A stretch of 64,000 bases of DNA from positions 124,001-188,000 of the forward strand of contig NZ_JAPEIQ010000026.1 in assembly GCF_026041215.1 (NCBI RefSeq), written 5' to 3'. Of the stretch, positions 52,336 to 61,308 are shown piece by piece (position 1 is the first letter of the stretch; every line of letters starts with the position of its first letter). The position numbers and the translations under genes are program-made. Source of the DNA: Hoyosella sp. YIM 151337. Lineage in GTDB: Bacteria > Actinomycetota > Actinomycetes > Mycobacteriales > Mycobacteriaceae. Under the pieces are notes generated by a model. It was not told the DNA's origin. It made no database searches and saw only the letters and a list, made by a program, of their open reading frames with translations.

Positions 52336-52356
52336 ACCATTGGAAACGGTGAGATG

Positions 52357-52890
52357 CTAGCTTTTGCCGCGCGCACCGAAGTCGTGGCTGCCCGCGATCA
52401 GCTTATTGAGAAGCATCAGCAGAAGCTGCTGTTCGACCTCAGTCAGCGCTGCCGCCCAGGCAGCTTCACGCTGGTTATGTTCGGCGAATACCTCGCGCAT
52501 TTCTTGTTCGCCCGCCACCGTCAGCGAAAGGAGCGCGGATCGTCCGTCACTGTCTCCGCGCGAACGATGCACCACACCTTCCCCGACGAGCATCTTCACC
52601 AGATTCGAGACAGCAGCCCTGGTCATGCCCGACAATGCCGCCACGCGCCGCGGTTCCGCCGGGCCGACGATCCAGATAGTGAGCATCAACCGGAAAGCCG
52701 CCCACGATCGGCCGCGCGGGCGGTGAATCACCGATTCGAGGTCATATGTCACCACACTTGACGCACGATTAAGCGTCATCAGCAATTCAGTGGCCTGCGG
52801 ATGCCCGAAGCCGAACTCCTCCCCGAGCCGCCGCTTCGCCAGCGCGATGTACGACCAGAAATCGAGTTCCTGCGTCTCTGCCGACGACAT
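52357..52890 (-). CDS. MarR-family transcriptional regulator of the homogentisate operon
   Basis: A 177-residue MarR protein with the winged HTH (AEPRRVAALSGMTRAAVSNLVKMLVGEG) and wing (RGDSDGRSALLSLT). ATG 52890 has GGAGGAG upstream. It directly precedes hmgA on the same strand with a 90-base gap carrying dyads, so it likely represses the operon until an aromatic intermediate binds. Confidence 0.88.
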   Translation of the reverse strand: MSSAETQELDFWSYIALAKRRLGEEFGFGHPQATELLMTLNRASSVVTYDLESVIHRPRGRSWAAFRLMLTIWIVGPAEPRRVAALSGMTRAAVSNLVKMLVGEGVVHRSRGDSDGRSALLSLTVAGEQEMREVFAEHNQREAAWAAALTEVEQQLLLMLLNKLIAGSHDFGARGKS

Positions 52891-52963
52891 CCACGCTCCT
52901 CCGAAAGTAATTTACACACTAACTATATCCGTTGACTGGCTGAGCGGGCCATGACGGCAGCAG

Positions 52964-53557
52964 TCAGCGATCGAGCTTGCCTGCAGGGCGCTTAGTCACC
53001 TGCCACATCTTCCACATACCCCACCAGCCAGCTGCGGCGATTATCGGCGCGGTAATCATCCCCGGGAAGTAGCCGTAAGGTTCCGGCGTGAGCAATGGAA
53101 ATACGAAGTGCCACAGCTCAATAACGCCGAATCCAGCAAACACGCTCCACGCCCCGAACTGACCCAGCGGGTGCCCGTAACGCAGCAAGAGCGGACTCAG
53201 CATCCACGCCAGAGACAGAACTACCAGTATCAGCGATCCGATTGAAAGAACGTCCACGGCTTCACGGCCCGCCACTTCCTCGATAGCCGGGACGAAGTCC
53301 GACACTTCCTCATCGATCCGGTGCACCGCGAACGCACCGAGCGCGACAAGGTAGGGAACCTTGATATCCGAAAAAGCAGCGCGCGCAGGACGCCCCAGCC
53401 ACCGCGCAAGGCCTACAGCGAACCCCGTCACGTGCACGAATCCAACTAGCGGTGACACTGCGAATGTGAACGCCGCGACCAGTGCCGCAAGGAACAGAAC
53501 TGCTGTTGCCACATCTCCGAATCGCTTGTCCCGCGTTCGCGTATCCGAGTAGGACAT
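52964..53557 (-). CDS. Membrane protein, divergent from a TetR regulator
   Basis: A 197-residue protein with five to six membrane helices, including ATAVLFLAALVAAFTFAVSP and a motif-like AVHRIDEEVSDFVP (His followed by Asp-Glu-Glu) that recalls, but does not exactly match, the HXXEE family. ATG 53557 follows GGAGG. It is divergent from the TetR gene across about 98 bases with tandem operators, so it is probably the TetR target. Function unknown. Confidence 0.78.
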   Translation of the reverse strand: MSYSDTRTRDKRFGDVATAVLFLAALVAAFTFAVSPLVGFVHVTGFAVGLARWLGRPARAAFSDIKVPYLVALGAFAVHRIDEEVSDFVPAIEEVAGREAVDVLSIGSLILVVLSLAWMLSPLLLRYGHPLGQFGAWSVFAGFGVIELWHFVFPLLTPEPYGYFPGMITAPIIAAAGWWGMWKMWQVTKRPAGKLDR

Positions 53558-53600
53558 GACGGCCTCCAATTGCATCGGCGTCGGTACCGAATATGGTAGT

Positions 53601-53636
53601 TTACCTTCGCGACGGTAAGCAACCTTCGCGTAGGTT
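53601..53636. promoter_or_regulatory. Tandem TetR operators
   Basis: TTACCTTCGCGACGGTAA (53601-53618) and AACCTTCGCGTAGGTT (53621-53636) are near-perfect dyads sharing ACCTTCGCG and repeat at a 20-base interval, two helical turns apart. They lie between the divergent membrane protein and TetR starts, so a pair of TetR dimers could bind the same face and repress both genes. Confidence 0.75.
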
Positions 53637-53655
53637 AATGACTAAAGAGGCATTG

Positions 53656-54231
53656 ATGTCGACTCGACCTGACCGCCGCGACGGTCGCACTACGGACACC
53701 CGCGACCGCATCGTTGACGTCGCTCTCGAACTCTTCACACGAAAGGGCTTCGCTGCGACAACGATGCAGGACATTGCGGACGAGCTGGGGCTGACAAAAG
53801 CTGCGGTCTACCACTACCACCGCACAAAGGAAGACCTCATCCGAAGCCTCGTTGAACCAGCGATTGAGGACGTTGACGGCTTCTTCCGGCGTGCCGCGGC
53901 CGAGAGCTTCGACCGCGGCACGTTTCTCGCGGAGTTTTTCGACGTGAACTACCGAAACCGGCGCATCTTCACCGCACTGACGACCGACCCGACCGGGCTT
54001 GCTGTTGCCGACGCGCACGGCTGGGTCACGAGCATGGCCGCTCAGGCTCAGGAGCGTCTCGTTGGCGAGGACGCCACTGCGGATCAGCGAATTCGCGCAC
54101 TAATGGCGGTGAATGGACTCAGCCGGTGCGCAACGTTGCTCACCCACATCCCCCGCGACCAACTGCGCGCCCAAACCGTTCGTGCCGCTCTCGAGTTGAT
54201 CGAGAGCGCTGACCGGTCCAGCGAAATCTGA
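53656..54231 (+). CDS. TetR-family transcriptional regulator
   Basis: A 191-residue TetR protein: N-terminal HTH (DTRDRIVDVALELFTRKGFA, then MQDIADELGLTKAAVYHYHRTKEDLI) and a helical ligand domain. ATG 53656 with AAAGAGG five bases upstream is chosen; starts at 53593 and 53638 overlap the operators or lack a site. It likely represses the divergent membrane protein and itself through the tandem operators. The ligand is unknown. Confidence 0.9.
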   Translation: MSTRPDRRDGRTTDTRDRIVDVALELFTRKGFAATTMQDIADELGLTKAAVYHYHRTKEDLIRSLVEPAIEDVDGFFRRAAAESFDRGTFLAEFFDVNYRNRRIFTALTTDPTGLAVADAHGWVTSMAAQAQERLVGEDATADQRIRALMAVNGLSRCATLLTHIPRDQLRAQTVRAALELIESADRSSEI

Positions 54232-54257
54232 CAGCTGCGAACAGTACGGTTGTCATC

Positions 54258-55059
54258 ATGCCGACCTCATACCGCCACATCGTCGCGCTTGGGAGCAGCT
54301 TCGCCTCCGGCCTCGGTATTCAGCCGTATGCGGATAAGGCTGCCAAGCGTTCGCGGCTCAATTACCCGTCGATCTTGGCGGATCTCCTCCGAGCTCGGCT
54401 CACGGATCGCTCTGTCGCCGGAGCGACAACCGGCCATATCTTGCACCAGCGTCAGCGGACGGGGCTTCGTACCCACCCGCCGCAGATCGAGCACTTCCCC
54501 GCCGACGCTGATCTCGTCACCCTCACCGCTGGCGGGAACGACCTTGGCTACATCGGCTCCATGATCAGGCTGGCCTGCGCGGGCCGCCTGACGAACCCAC
54601 TGGTCCGCCCGATCGCGCACTATCTGGAGACGCTCGACGCGTCCCGCCCGTCCGAAGCTGACGTCGCGCGCGTCTCCGAGTCACTCGCCTGTATCGTCGA
54701 CACGGTCCGGGAGGCGGCCCCCCGCGCGGAGGTGGTGCTGGTCGAGTACTTGACTCTCGCTGGTTCTGAAACTCAGAGGGACTCTCGATGTCCCGCTGTC
54801 CGCGGCACAGCTTGGGGACGTTCGCTTCTACGCGGACTGCCTGAGTCGCGCGTTTCACGATGCCGCAACACTGACCGGGGCTACGCTTGTGCCAATGAGT
54901 GCTCTCAGTGCGGCCCACGCGCTTGGCACTGACGAGCCGTGGGTAACGGGTATGCCGGCGAATCTCACAGACCTCCTACGCTATCCCCCATTTCACCCGA
55001 ACGCCGCGGGCATGAAAGCGACCGCGGTGGCTGTTGCAGAGCATCTCGCCAAGCACTGA
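54258..55059 (+). pseudogene. SGNH/GDSL-type lipase-esterase, frameshifted
   Basis: From ATG 54258 the frame encodes the N-terminal SGNH blocks (VALGSSFASGLGI with the catalytic Ser, then LVTLTAGGNDLGYIG with the Gly and Asn) up to VVLVEYLTL. Between about 54760 and 54785 the reading frame shifts by one base, and the rest (DVPLSAAQLGDVRFYADCL onward, to HPNAAGMKATAVAVAEHL with the catalytic His block) continues to TGA at 55057. Joined, they give a complete enzyme of about 266 residues. It is a recent frameshift pseudogene or a sequence error. Confidence 0.85.
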
Positions 55060-55143
55060 AGCGCGCCCCGCTACACAATCGTTGGCGGCGCTAATCTGGT
55101 TACTCGCAAGAGGTGCGCATCGACCCAAGGAGGCTCCGCTGCG

Positions 55144-55581
55144 GTGCAAGCACATCACGACGATGACGCGATAGCAGAACTGGGCCAGGAGTTCGTGCGC
55201 TTCTGGCGACAGGGCCGCGCGGAAATGCGCCGAAGTGCCCGCGAGGTACACCCCCGGCTTGAGCCTCCTGGCTACCAACTGATGAACTTGTTGCACGCGG
55301 CCGACGCGGTCCCGACGTCTGAGTTGCTCTGTGAGATGGGGGCGGAAAAGTCCACCTTGTCGCGGCAGCTCGCGGCGCTCGAGCGCCTGGGTCTAGCCGA
55401 ACGCACACCCGACCCGAACGATTCGCGGGCCCGGCTCGTCGCGTTAACAGCCCAGGGACGCACCCTTATCGACCGGCAGCGCGAACGCAATGCGGAACGC
55501 TGGCGAGCGAAGTTCGCGACGTGGGACGAGTCAGATATCCGCACGCTGACGGCGCTGCTGCGGCGTTCGCTGGGTGACTAA
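55144..55581 (+). CDS. MarR-family transcriptional regulator
   Basis: A 145-residue MarR protein: PTSELLCEMGAEKSTLSRQLAALERLGL (HTH) and RTPDPNDSRARLVALTAQG (wing). The start is GTG with AAGGAGG about ten bases upstream. It precedes an MFS drug-efflux-type gene with a perfect palindrome in the gap, so it is likely a repressor of that pump. Confidence 0.88.
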   Translation: MQAHHDDDAIAELGQEFVRFWRQGRAEMRRSAREVHPRLEPPGYQLMNLLHAADAVPTSELLCEMGAEKSTLSRQLAALERLGLAERTPDPNDSRARLVALTAQGRTLIDRQRERNAERWRAKFATWDESDIRTLTALLRRSLGD

Positions 55582-55596
55582 TGCCACGCTCAAACT

Positions 55597-55613
55597 AGTT
55601 GCATATTGCAACT
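55597..55613. promoter_or_regulatory. MarR operator upstream of the MFS gene
   Basis: AGTTGCATATTGCAACT is a perfect dyad (seven-base arms, TAT centre). A related half site (AGTTGCAAC, near 55645) lies about 30 bases further on. The region is A/T-rich and precedes the MFS gene, so it is the probable repressor site. Confidence 0.75.
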
Positions 55614-55683
55614 TTAGAGATATCCTTAATTGCAGATAGTTGATAGTTGCAACCTTTTAGGTTCATCTGCTTTAAGGACACGA

Positions 55684-57291
55684 ATGGCCCCGATTACGCC
55701 CTCACCGGCCGCGCACGCGGCAATCCCCGTGGAACCCATGACACTGCGTCAGCGCCACGAAGCACTCGCCGCGATCCTGCTTGGCATGTTTGTCGCGTTC
55801 CTCTCGTCCACAATCGTTTCCAACGCGCTGCCCACGATCATTCGTGACCTGCACGGCAGCCAGGACCAGTACACCTGGATCGTTGTAGCCACTCTCCTCG
55901 CGTCCACGGCGACGACACCCATCTGGGGGAAGCTCGCGGACCGGATGAGCAAGAAGCTGCTCGTGCAGCTTTCTCTTGTCATCTTCACCGTGGGTTCGGT
56001 GCTCGCCGGCTTGGCGCAGAACGTACCCGAACTCATCGGGGCACGGGCGGTGCAGGGCCTCGGCCTTGGCGGCATCCAGGCGCTTGCCATCATCGTTATC
56101 GCTGCGATGTTCAGCCCGCGCGAACGCGGCCGCTACCAGGGACCCATGGCGATCGTGATGTCCGTTGCCACGATCGCAGGGCCGCTCATCGGCGGCATCA
56201 TCGTCGACACCTCGTGGCTGGGCTGGCGCTGGACGTTCTTCATCGGGGTGCCGCTCGCACTGGTCGCGTTGATCGTCGTGCAGCGCACACTCAACCTTCC
56301 CGTCATCCGGCAACTTCACGGCCACATCGACTACCTTGGAGCCGCCCTCATCACCGCCGGAGTCTCAGCGCTTCTCATCTGGGTGACGCTGGCCGGTAAG
56401 CAGTTCGCATGGTCATCGGTGACGTCGTATGGTCTCGTCGCAGCAGGGACGGTGCTGCTCGTCATCGCGCTCCTTGTGGAGCTAAAGAGCCCCGATCCGA
56501 TCATTCCCCTCCACCTCTTCCGTGACCGCACAATCACGCTCGCGACGATTGCCAGCATCGCGGTGGGTGTCGCACTCTTTGGCGGTTCGGTCTTTCTTGG
56601 CCAGTACTTCCAGATCGCCCGCGGCTACTCACCCACCGCCGCTGGCCTCCTCACCCTCCCGATGATGGCCGGCGCGATGCTGTCCGCGACGATCTCTGGC
56701 CAGCTCATCACACGTTTCGGACGGTGGAAGCGCTACCTCGTCGCTGGCGCGGCGCTGATGACCGCCGGGTTCGCACTGCTCGCGACACTCGACCACGCGA
56801 CCGACATGCGTGCCGTCGGTGTGTATCTGTTCGTGCTCGGGGTGGGCATGGGAATGACGATGCAGAACCTCGTCCTCGCCGTCCAGAACTCCGTCAACCC
56901 CCGCGAACTCGGTACGGCGAGCGCTACCGTCACGTTCTTCCGGTCACTCGGCGGCGCGGCAGGAGTGTCAGTCCTCGGCGCGGTACTCTCCACCCAGGTC
57001 ACCAGTTTTACCAACTCGGGCCTGCGTGCAGTCGGTGTGAACGTCCCCGTCGGCGCGGACGCCACTATCGGAAATCTGAACGAGTTGCCCCCGCCCATCG
57101 CGGAGGTAGTGCGCGGCGCGTACGGAGACGGCACTGCCAAAATATTCTTCATCGCTGCGATCCTGGCGCTGATAAGCCTCGTCGCGATCGGGTTCATCCG
57201 AGAAACTGTCCTCCGCACGCAATCCTGTGATGAGCAGCTGCGTGACGAACTGGCACCTGAGATGCTGCCAGCGGTTGTGCCTGCGCGCTGA
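55684..57291 (+). CDS. MFS drug:H+ antiporter, DHA2 (EmrB/QacA) type
   Basis: A 535-residue transporter with about fourteen membrane segments: LGMFVAFLSSTIVSNALPTI (motif D1/C-like) and WVVATLLASTATTPIWGKLADR (motif A), with GALLTLP-like later motifs. This subfamily exports hydrophobic drugs and dyes. ATG 55684 has an AAGGA site. It is regulated together with the MarR gene by the upstream palindrome, a typical detoxification module. Confidence 0.9.
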   Translation: MAPITPSPAAHAAIPVEPMTLRQRHEALAAILLGMFVAFLSSTIVSNALPTIIRDLHGSQDQYTWIVVATLLASTATTPIWGKLADRMSKKLLVQLSLVIFTVGSVLAGLAQNVPELIGARAVQGLGLGGIQALAIIVIAAMFSPRERGRYQGPMAIVMSVATIAGPLIGGIIVDTSWLGWRWTFFIGVPLALVALIVVQRTLNLPVIRQLHGHIDYLGAALITAGVSALLIWVTLAGKQFAWSSVTSYGLVAAGTVLLVIALLVELKSPDPIIPLHLFRDRTITLATIASIAVGVALFGGSVFLGQYFQIARGYSPTAAGLLTLPMMAGAMLSATISGQLITRFGRWKRYLVAGAALMTAGFALLATLDHATDMRAVGVYLFVLGVGMGMTMQNLVLAVQNSVNPRELGTASATVTFFRSLGGAAGVSVLGAVLSTQVTSFTNSGLRAVGVNVPVGADATIGNLNELPPPIAEVVRGAYGDGTAKIFFIAAILALISLVAIGFIRETVLRTQSCDEQLRDELAPEMLPAVVPAR

Positions 57292-57314
57292 CGTTGCGGC
57301 ATGCTGGACTCACC

Positions 57315-58202
57315 ATGCCCACACTCACCGAACGCGTCCGCAATCCGATTGGCACGCACGTCCTCACTGGAAAAGGCCTGGCTGAGGGCGCGTACCAGAA
57401 TGCCTGCAAGGTGGGGGCTGAGACCATTCAGGTCTTCTGTGGCAACCCACGCGGCTGGGCACTTTCCGCCGGCGATCCCCGGGACGACAGACGCTTCCGC
57501 GAGTTGTGTGCCGAAGCACAGATGCGGGTGTTCATTCACACGCCATACCTGGTGAATCTGGGTTCACCGGATCCCGTCTGCTATCAGAACTCGGTGGCCC
57601 TCGTTGCGCACAATCTAAAACGAGCTGCCCAGATCGGCGCGGAAGGGGTGGTCGTGCACACAGGCTCGTCGGTACAGCCGGGCTTGTATGACGCGGCGTT
57701 GCGTCAGGTCCGCAAGGCGCTGTTGCCAATGCTCGACGTGCTTGACGACAACAGCCCGTGGCTGCTTCTCGAACCGACCGCAGGGCAAGGGCAAAGCCTC
57801 TGCTCCCGTGTGGAGGAACTCGCACCGTATCTTGAGGCACTCAACTTCCATCCGCGCGCCGGTATCTGCTTCGATACCTGTCATTTCTTTGCTGCCGGTG
57901 AGCCACTCGACGAGCCCGGCGGCACTACTCGGGCGCTTGACCGCATCGTTGAGATCGGCGGTCCTGACCGCCTGCGCCTGGTGCACGCGAACGACTCGAT
58001 GGATGTCCGTGGCGCTCGCCGCGACCGCCACGAGAAGATCGGTGCAGGCCATGTCGGGGTGGGCGCGTTCAAAGAACTGTTCGCACATCAAGCACTAGCG
58101 GGCGTGCCCTTCATTCTGGAGACACCCGGTTCACGAACGCCGGGCGATCCGAGTACCGCACTGCTGCGCGCACTGCGGAGCTCAAGTGCAGACCCTATGT
58201 AG
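57315..58202 (+). CDS. nfo: Deoxyribonuclease IV (endonuclease IV)
   Basis: A 295-residue AP endonuclease: TYL-type IHTPYLVNLGSPDP (metal His), GVVVHTGS (His), LLLEPTAGQGQSLCSRVEEL (metal Glu), GICFDTCHFFAAGEPL (Asp, His) and HANDSMDVRGARRDRHEKIG, then FILETPG (Glu). These residues form the three-zinc site of Nfo, which cleaves at abasic sites in DNA. ATG 57315 is within 25 bases of the MFS stop. It ends at a palindromic terminator. Confidence 0.94.
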   Translation: MPTLTERVRNPIGTHVLTGKGLAEGAYQNACKVGAETIQVFCGNPRGWALSAGDPRDDRRFRELCAEAQMRVFIHTPYLVNLGSPDPVCYQNSVALVAHNLKRAAQIGAEGVVVHTGSSVQPGLYDAALRQVRKALLPMLDVLDDNSPWLLLEPTAGQGQSLCSRVEELAPYLEALNFHPRAGICFDTCHFFAAGEPLDEPGGTTRALDRIVEIGGPDRLRLVHANDSMDVRGARRDRHEKIGAGHVGVGAFKELFAHQALAGVPFILETPGSRTPGDPSTALLRALRSSSADPM

Positions 58203-58210
58203 AAGTGGAT

Positions 58211-58241
58211 CAGGCGGTTTAGCGTTGTGCTAAACCGCCTG
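58211..58241. terminator. Palindromic terminator, TTTAGC family
   Basis: CAGGCGGTTTAGC-GTTGT-GCTAAACCGCCTG has perfect 13-base arms. It lies between the convergent nfo and sugar-porter genes. Its central GTTTAGC/GCTAAAC core matches the other three copies, while the flanking bases differ. Confidence 0.75.
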
Positions 58242-58268
58242 ATGTGGGTGTGGGGTGGGGTGGGGTGT

Positions 58269-59732
58269 TTAGGGTTTGGCGTGGGCGTAGGTTGCTTCCA
58301 GTTTGTCCATGTCTTCGAGTTCGACGCCTTTGGTTTCGCGGATGAATTTGACGACGAAAATGATGGCCAGGAATGCGCAGAGGGTGTAGAAGCCATAGGC
58401 GACAGCGAGTCCGATGTCGGCGAGGGCGGGGAAGGTCATCGAGATGATGAAGTTGGCGGCCCACTGTGCGGCGGCTGCGACGGAGATGGCCATGGCCCGG
58501 ATTTTGTTGTCGAACATTTCCCCGAGCATCACCCACACGACTGGGCCCCAGGAGATGCCGAAGAACACGACGAACAGGTTGGCCGCGATCAGGGCTATGG
58601 GCGCGGTGGCGCCGAGGTCGGGCACGCCATCGACCACCGGTGCCATGCCGAAGAGCACAGCGAGGGTGCCGAGGCAGACGAACTGTCCGGTGGCGCCGAT
58701 CAGCAGCAGGGGTTTGCGGCCGATCTTGTCGATGAGCAGGATCGCGCCGATGGTGGTGACGATGTTGGTGACCGAGGTGATGACGGTGATCGCAAGCGCG
58801 TGTTGTTCGGTGAAGCCCACGGCCTGCCACAGCACGGTGGAGTAGTAGAAGATCACGTTGATGCCGGTGAATTGCTGGAACACCGATAAGAAGATGCCGA
58901 CCCACACGATCGGGGCCAGGCCCACCGCGGCCCCGCGGATCACTTTCAGGCTCGGGCGTTCGGGTTTACCTGCGAGTGTTTTGCGGATCTGCTCGATTTT
59001 GGCGTTGACGTCACCGCCGACGAACCTGCGCAGCACCTCGGCTGCCTGTTTGAAGTCTTGTTTCGCGACCAGGAACCGTGGTGATTCGGGAATGGTCAGC
59101 GCGAGCGCCCCGTAGAGCAGGGCAGGAACGAGTTCGGCGAGGAACATCCATCGCCACGTTTCGAGCCCGAACATGACATTCGCCGCACCCCCGGAGAACG
59201 CGACCAGCGAATAGTTACTCAGTAGTGCCACGAAAATACCGACGACGATCGCCATCTGCTGCAGCGAACCGAGCCGGCCGCGCAGATGCGCGGGCGCGAT
59301 TTCGGCGATATACGCCGGCGCGATGACTGAGGCGGCACCCACACCGAGACCACCGACCACCCGCCACAACACGAGGTCATACAGCGAAAACGCCAGGCCG
59401 CAGCCCAGCGCGCTGATCACAAACAGCGCCGACGCAATCAGCATCACCCGGATCCGGCCATACCGGTCCGCGATCCGGCCCGCGTTCCACGCACCAATCG
59501 CACAGCCGATCAGCGCCGACGCTACCGAGAACCCCAGCACCAGGCCCGATGCCTCGAACTGCTCCCCGATGGCCCGCACAGCGCCGTTAATCACTGCTGT
59601 GTCAAAACCAAACAGAAACCCAGCCAAAGCCGCCGTCGCAGCGACCAGCACAGTCCGGATAGTCCGTGGCCCCTCCGGCCCCCCAGCCCCCGGCTGCCCC
59701 CGCACAGGATCCCTACTCGGCGTCACTGACAC
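58269..59732 (-). CDS. MFS sugar porter
   Basis: A 487-residue sugar:H+ symporter-type MFS protein with twelve helices: GFLFGFDTAVINGAV, the motif-A loop DRYGRIRVML, PESPRFLVAKQDF in the mid loop, and FQQFTGINVIFYYST, all sugar-porter signatures (XylE/GalP/AraE relatives). GTG 59732 with GAGGAGG five bases upstream is chosen over a TTG twelve codons earlier. It is divergent from a ROK-family repressor, which likely controls it. The sugar is not evident. Confidence 0.92.
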   Translation of the reverse strand: MSVTPSRDPVRGQPGAGGPEGPRTIRTVLVAATAALAGFLFGFDTAVINGAVRAIGEQFEASGLVLGFSVASALIGCAIGAWNAGRIADRYGRIRVMLIASALFVISALGCGLAFSLYDLVLWRVVGGLGVGAASVIAPAYIAEIAPAHLRGRLGSLQQMAIVVGIFVALLSNYSLVAFSGGAANVMFGLETWRWMFLAELVPALLYGALALTIPESPRFLVAKQDFKQAAEVLRRFVGGDVNAKIEQIRKTLAGKPERPSLKVIRGAAVGLAPIVWVGIFLSVFQQFTGINVIFYYSTVLWQAVGFTEQHALAITVITSVTNIVTTIGAILLIDKIGRKPLLLIGATGQFVCLGTLAVLFGMAPVVDGVPDLGATAPIALIAANLFVVFFGISWGPVVWVMLGEMFDNKIRAMAISVAAAAQWAANFIISMTFPALADIGLAVAYGFYTLCAFLAIIFVVKFIRETKGVELEDMDKLEATYAHAKP

Positions 59733-59990
59733 AACAGCCTCCTCACGCCGGATGTCGCGGCACGCCAACCCATCGCTGACGTACGTGACCGCTCACCCAA
59801 ACCCTGATTGAGTGTGAGTGAGAGCACAGCTATTGTCAATACTTGAACACATCCACGAGAACGGTCACAAAAACAATCAATCTCGTGAACATGAAGAGAC
59901 CGGCGAGGCTTACCCGGACTATGGGAAACACAGCCTGACATACTAAGTAACGCCACACGAATACTCGGTGAGAGAAATCGCGAGGAATAC
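59733..59990. promoter_or_regulatory. Divergent control region of sugar porter and ROK regulator
   Basis: A 258-base spacer without a gene. It is A/T-rich between 59800 and 59960. CACGAGA (59854-59860) and TCTCGTG (59881-59887) form an inverted repeat that could be the ROK operator. No promoter is assigned. Confidence 0.5.
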
Positions 59991-61154
59991 ATGGACGACA
60001 CGATGGGCGCAGGGGGGCCTGGTTCGCAGAGCTCGCTTCGCGAAGCAAACCGGCGCAGGGTCCTCAGTCTCCTGCAGTCGGCCGGCGAATTGACCCAGGC
60101 TGAAATTTCAAGGCGGACGGGTCTTTCTCCGGCGACCGTGTCGAACATCGCTAAGGAACTCACTGGTGACAATGTCCTCGTAGCCTCTGAAGGTACTGGG
60201 CGCCGACGGGTACTCCGTTTGTCCTCGTCCGCTGGACTCGTCGCAGGCATCGACTTCGGCCATACGCATGTAACTGTCGCCGTCGCTGATCGGGCCCACC
60301 AGATCCTTGCGTCGCGGCAGGCAGCCCTCGACACGGATATCTCCGCGGAGAGCAGCATTAGTTTTGCAGCTGCGCTCCTCGATAAGGCCGTCCGCGAATC
60401 AGGCCATGACCGGGGCGCGATCCTCGCGGCTGGAATGGGGCTGCCAGCGCCCATAGACAGCACCACCGGGGTCGTCGGCGCACCATCCATTCTCCCTGGC
60501 TGGGTGGGAATCCCAGCGAACCAAGTGATGTCCGCGGAGCTTGATCTGCCTGTCTATGTGGACAATGACGCGAATCTCGGGGCGCTGGCTGAGCATGCGT
60601 GGGGCGCGGGTCGCGGCGCCAACAATGTTGCATACCTGAAGCTTTCGCAGGGTGTCGGTTGCGGATTGATAATCAACGGCGAACTGTTCCGCGGTCCTGA
60701 TGGCACCGCTGGCGAGGTCGGCCACACAAGCATGGACGAGTTCGGCGCCGTATGCCGTTGCGGCAACCGCGGCTGCCTGGAAACCATCGTTGCGTCGAAA
60801 GCGGTTGTCCGGCTGCTGGAACCAAGCCGCGGACCGCTCACCATCGACGACGTGATTCGCAAAGCGAGCGAAGGGGACGTGGCGTGTTCCCGCGTGCTAA
60901 CTGACACCGGGAGACAGGTCGGAGCGGCCGTCGCGAACCTGTGTAACCTCTTCAATCCCGAACGCATCCTCATCGGCGGCGACCTGGGCCGCGCGGGCGA
61001 AATCGTCCTCGAACCCATCCGCAGCGTCGTACAGCGTTCCGGCATCCCAAGCGCCGCACGGCGGCTCAAAGTAATCCCTTCCGAACTGGGTTCACAGGCA
61101 CAGGTTCTCGGCGCTATTGCCCTCGCGCTGCAGCGTATCCCGAACATCGGCTAA
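59991..61154 (+). CDS. ROK-family transcriptional regulator (NagC/XylR-like)
   Basis: A 387-residue protein: an N-terminal winged HTH (GELTQAEISRRTGLSPATVSNI) and a ROK sugar-kinase-like domain with AGIDFGHTHVTVAVAD, YVDNDANLGALAEHAWGAG and the zinc motif VCRCGNRGCLE. The zinc cysteines are intact, so it should be a ligand-responsive DNA-binding ROK protein rather than a kinase. ATG 59991 has GAGGA upstream. It is divergent from the sugar porter. Confidence 0.92.
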   Translation: MDDTMGAGGPGSQSSLREANRRRVLSLLQSAGELTQAEISRRTGLSPATVSNIAKELTGDNVLVASEGTGRRRVLRLSSSAGLVAGIDFGHTHVTVAVADRAHQILASRQAALDTDISAESSISFAAALLDKAVRESGHDRGAILAAGMGLPAPIDSTTGVVGAPSILPGWVGIPANQVMSAELDLPVYVDNDANLGALAEHAWGAGRGANNVAYLKLSQGVGCGLIINGELFRGPDGTAGEVGHTSMDEFGAVCRCGNRGCLETIVASKAVVRLLEPSRGPLTIDDVIRKASEGDVACSRVLTDTGRQVGAAVANLCNLFNPERILIGGDLGRAGEIVLEPIRSVVQRSGIPSAARRLKVIPSELGSQAQVLGAIALALQRIPNIG

Positions 61155-61308
61155 CACGAGGCCACGTTCATACGTTGAACACGGCCTGAACACCGTCGCA
61201 CAATCGTCCTTCGCCCGGGCCACCGCGTCCTTCAGCCAAAGCACCCAACATGCGGTACCGAGTTGTTAACGTTCCAGTCAATACGCCCGCTGTCAGGGAG
61301 GCGGACGC
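61155..61308. terminator. Intergenic region with a weak hairpin after the ROK gene
   Basis: AGGCCACGTTCA (61159-61170) and TGAACACGGCCT (61176-61187) pair imperfectly, five bases past the ROK stop, and could terminate it. The rest holds the promoter of the downstream helicase gene, with its AGGGAGG ribosome site at 61295-61301. No other feature is seen. Confidence 0.5.
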
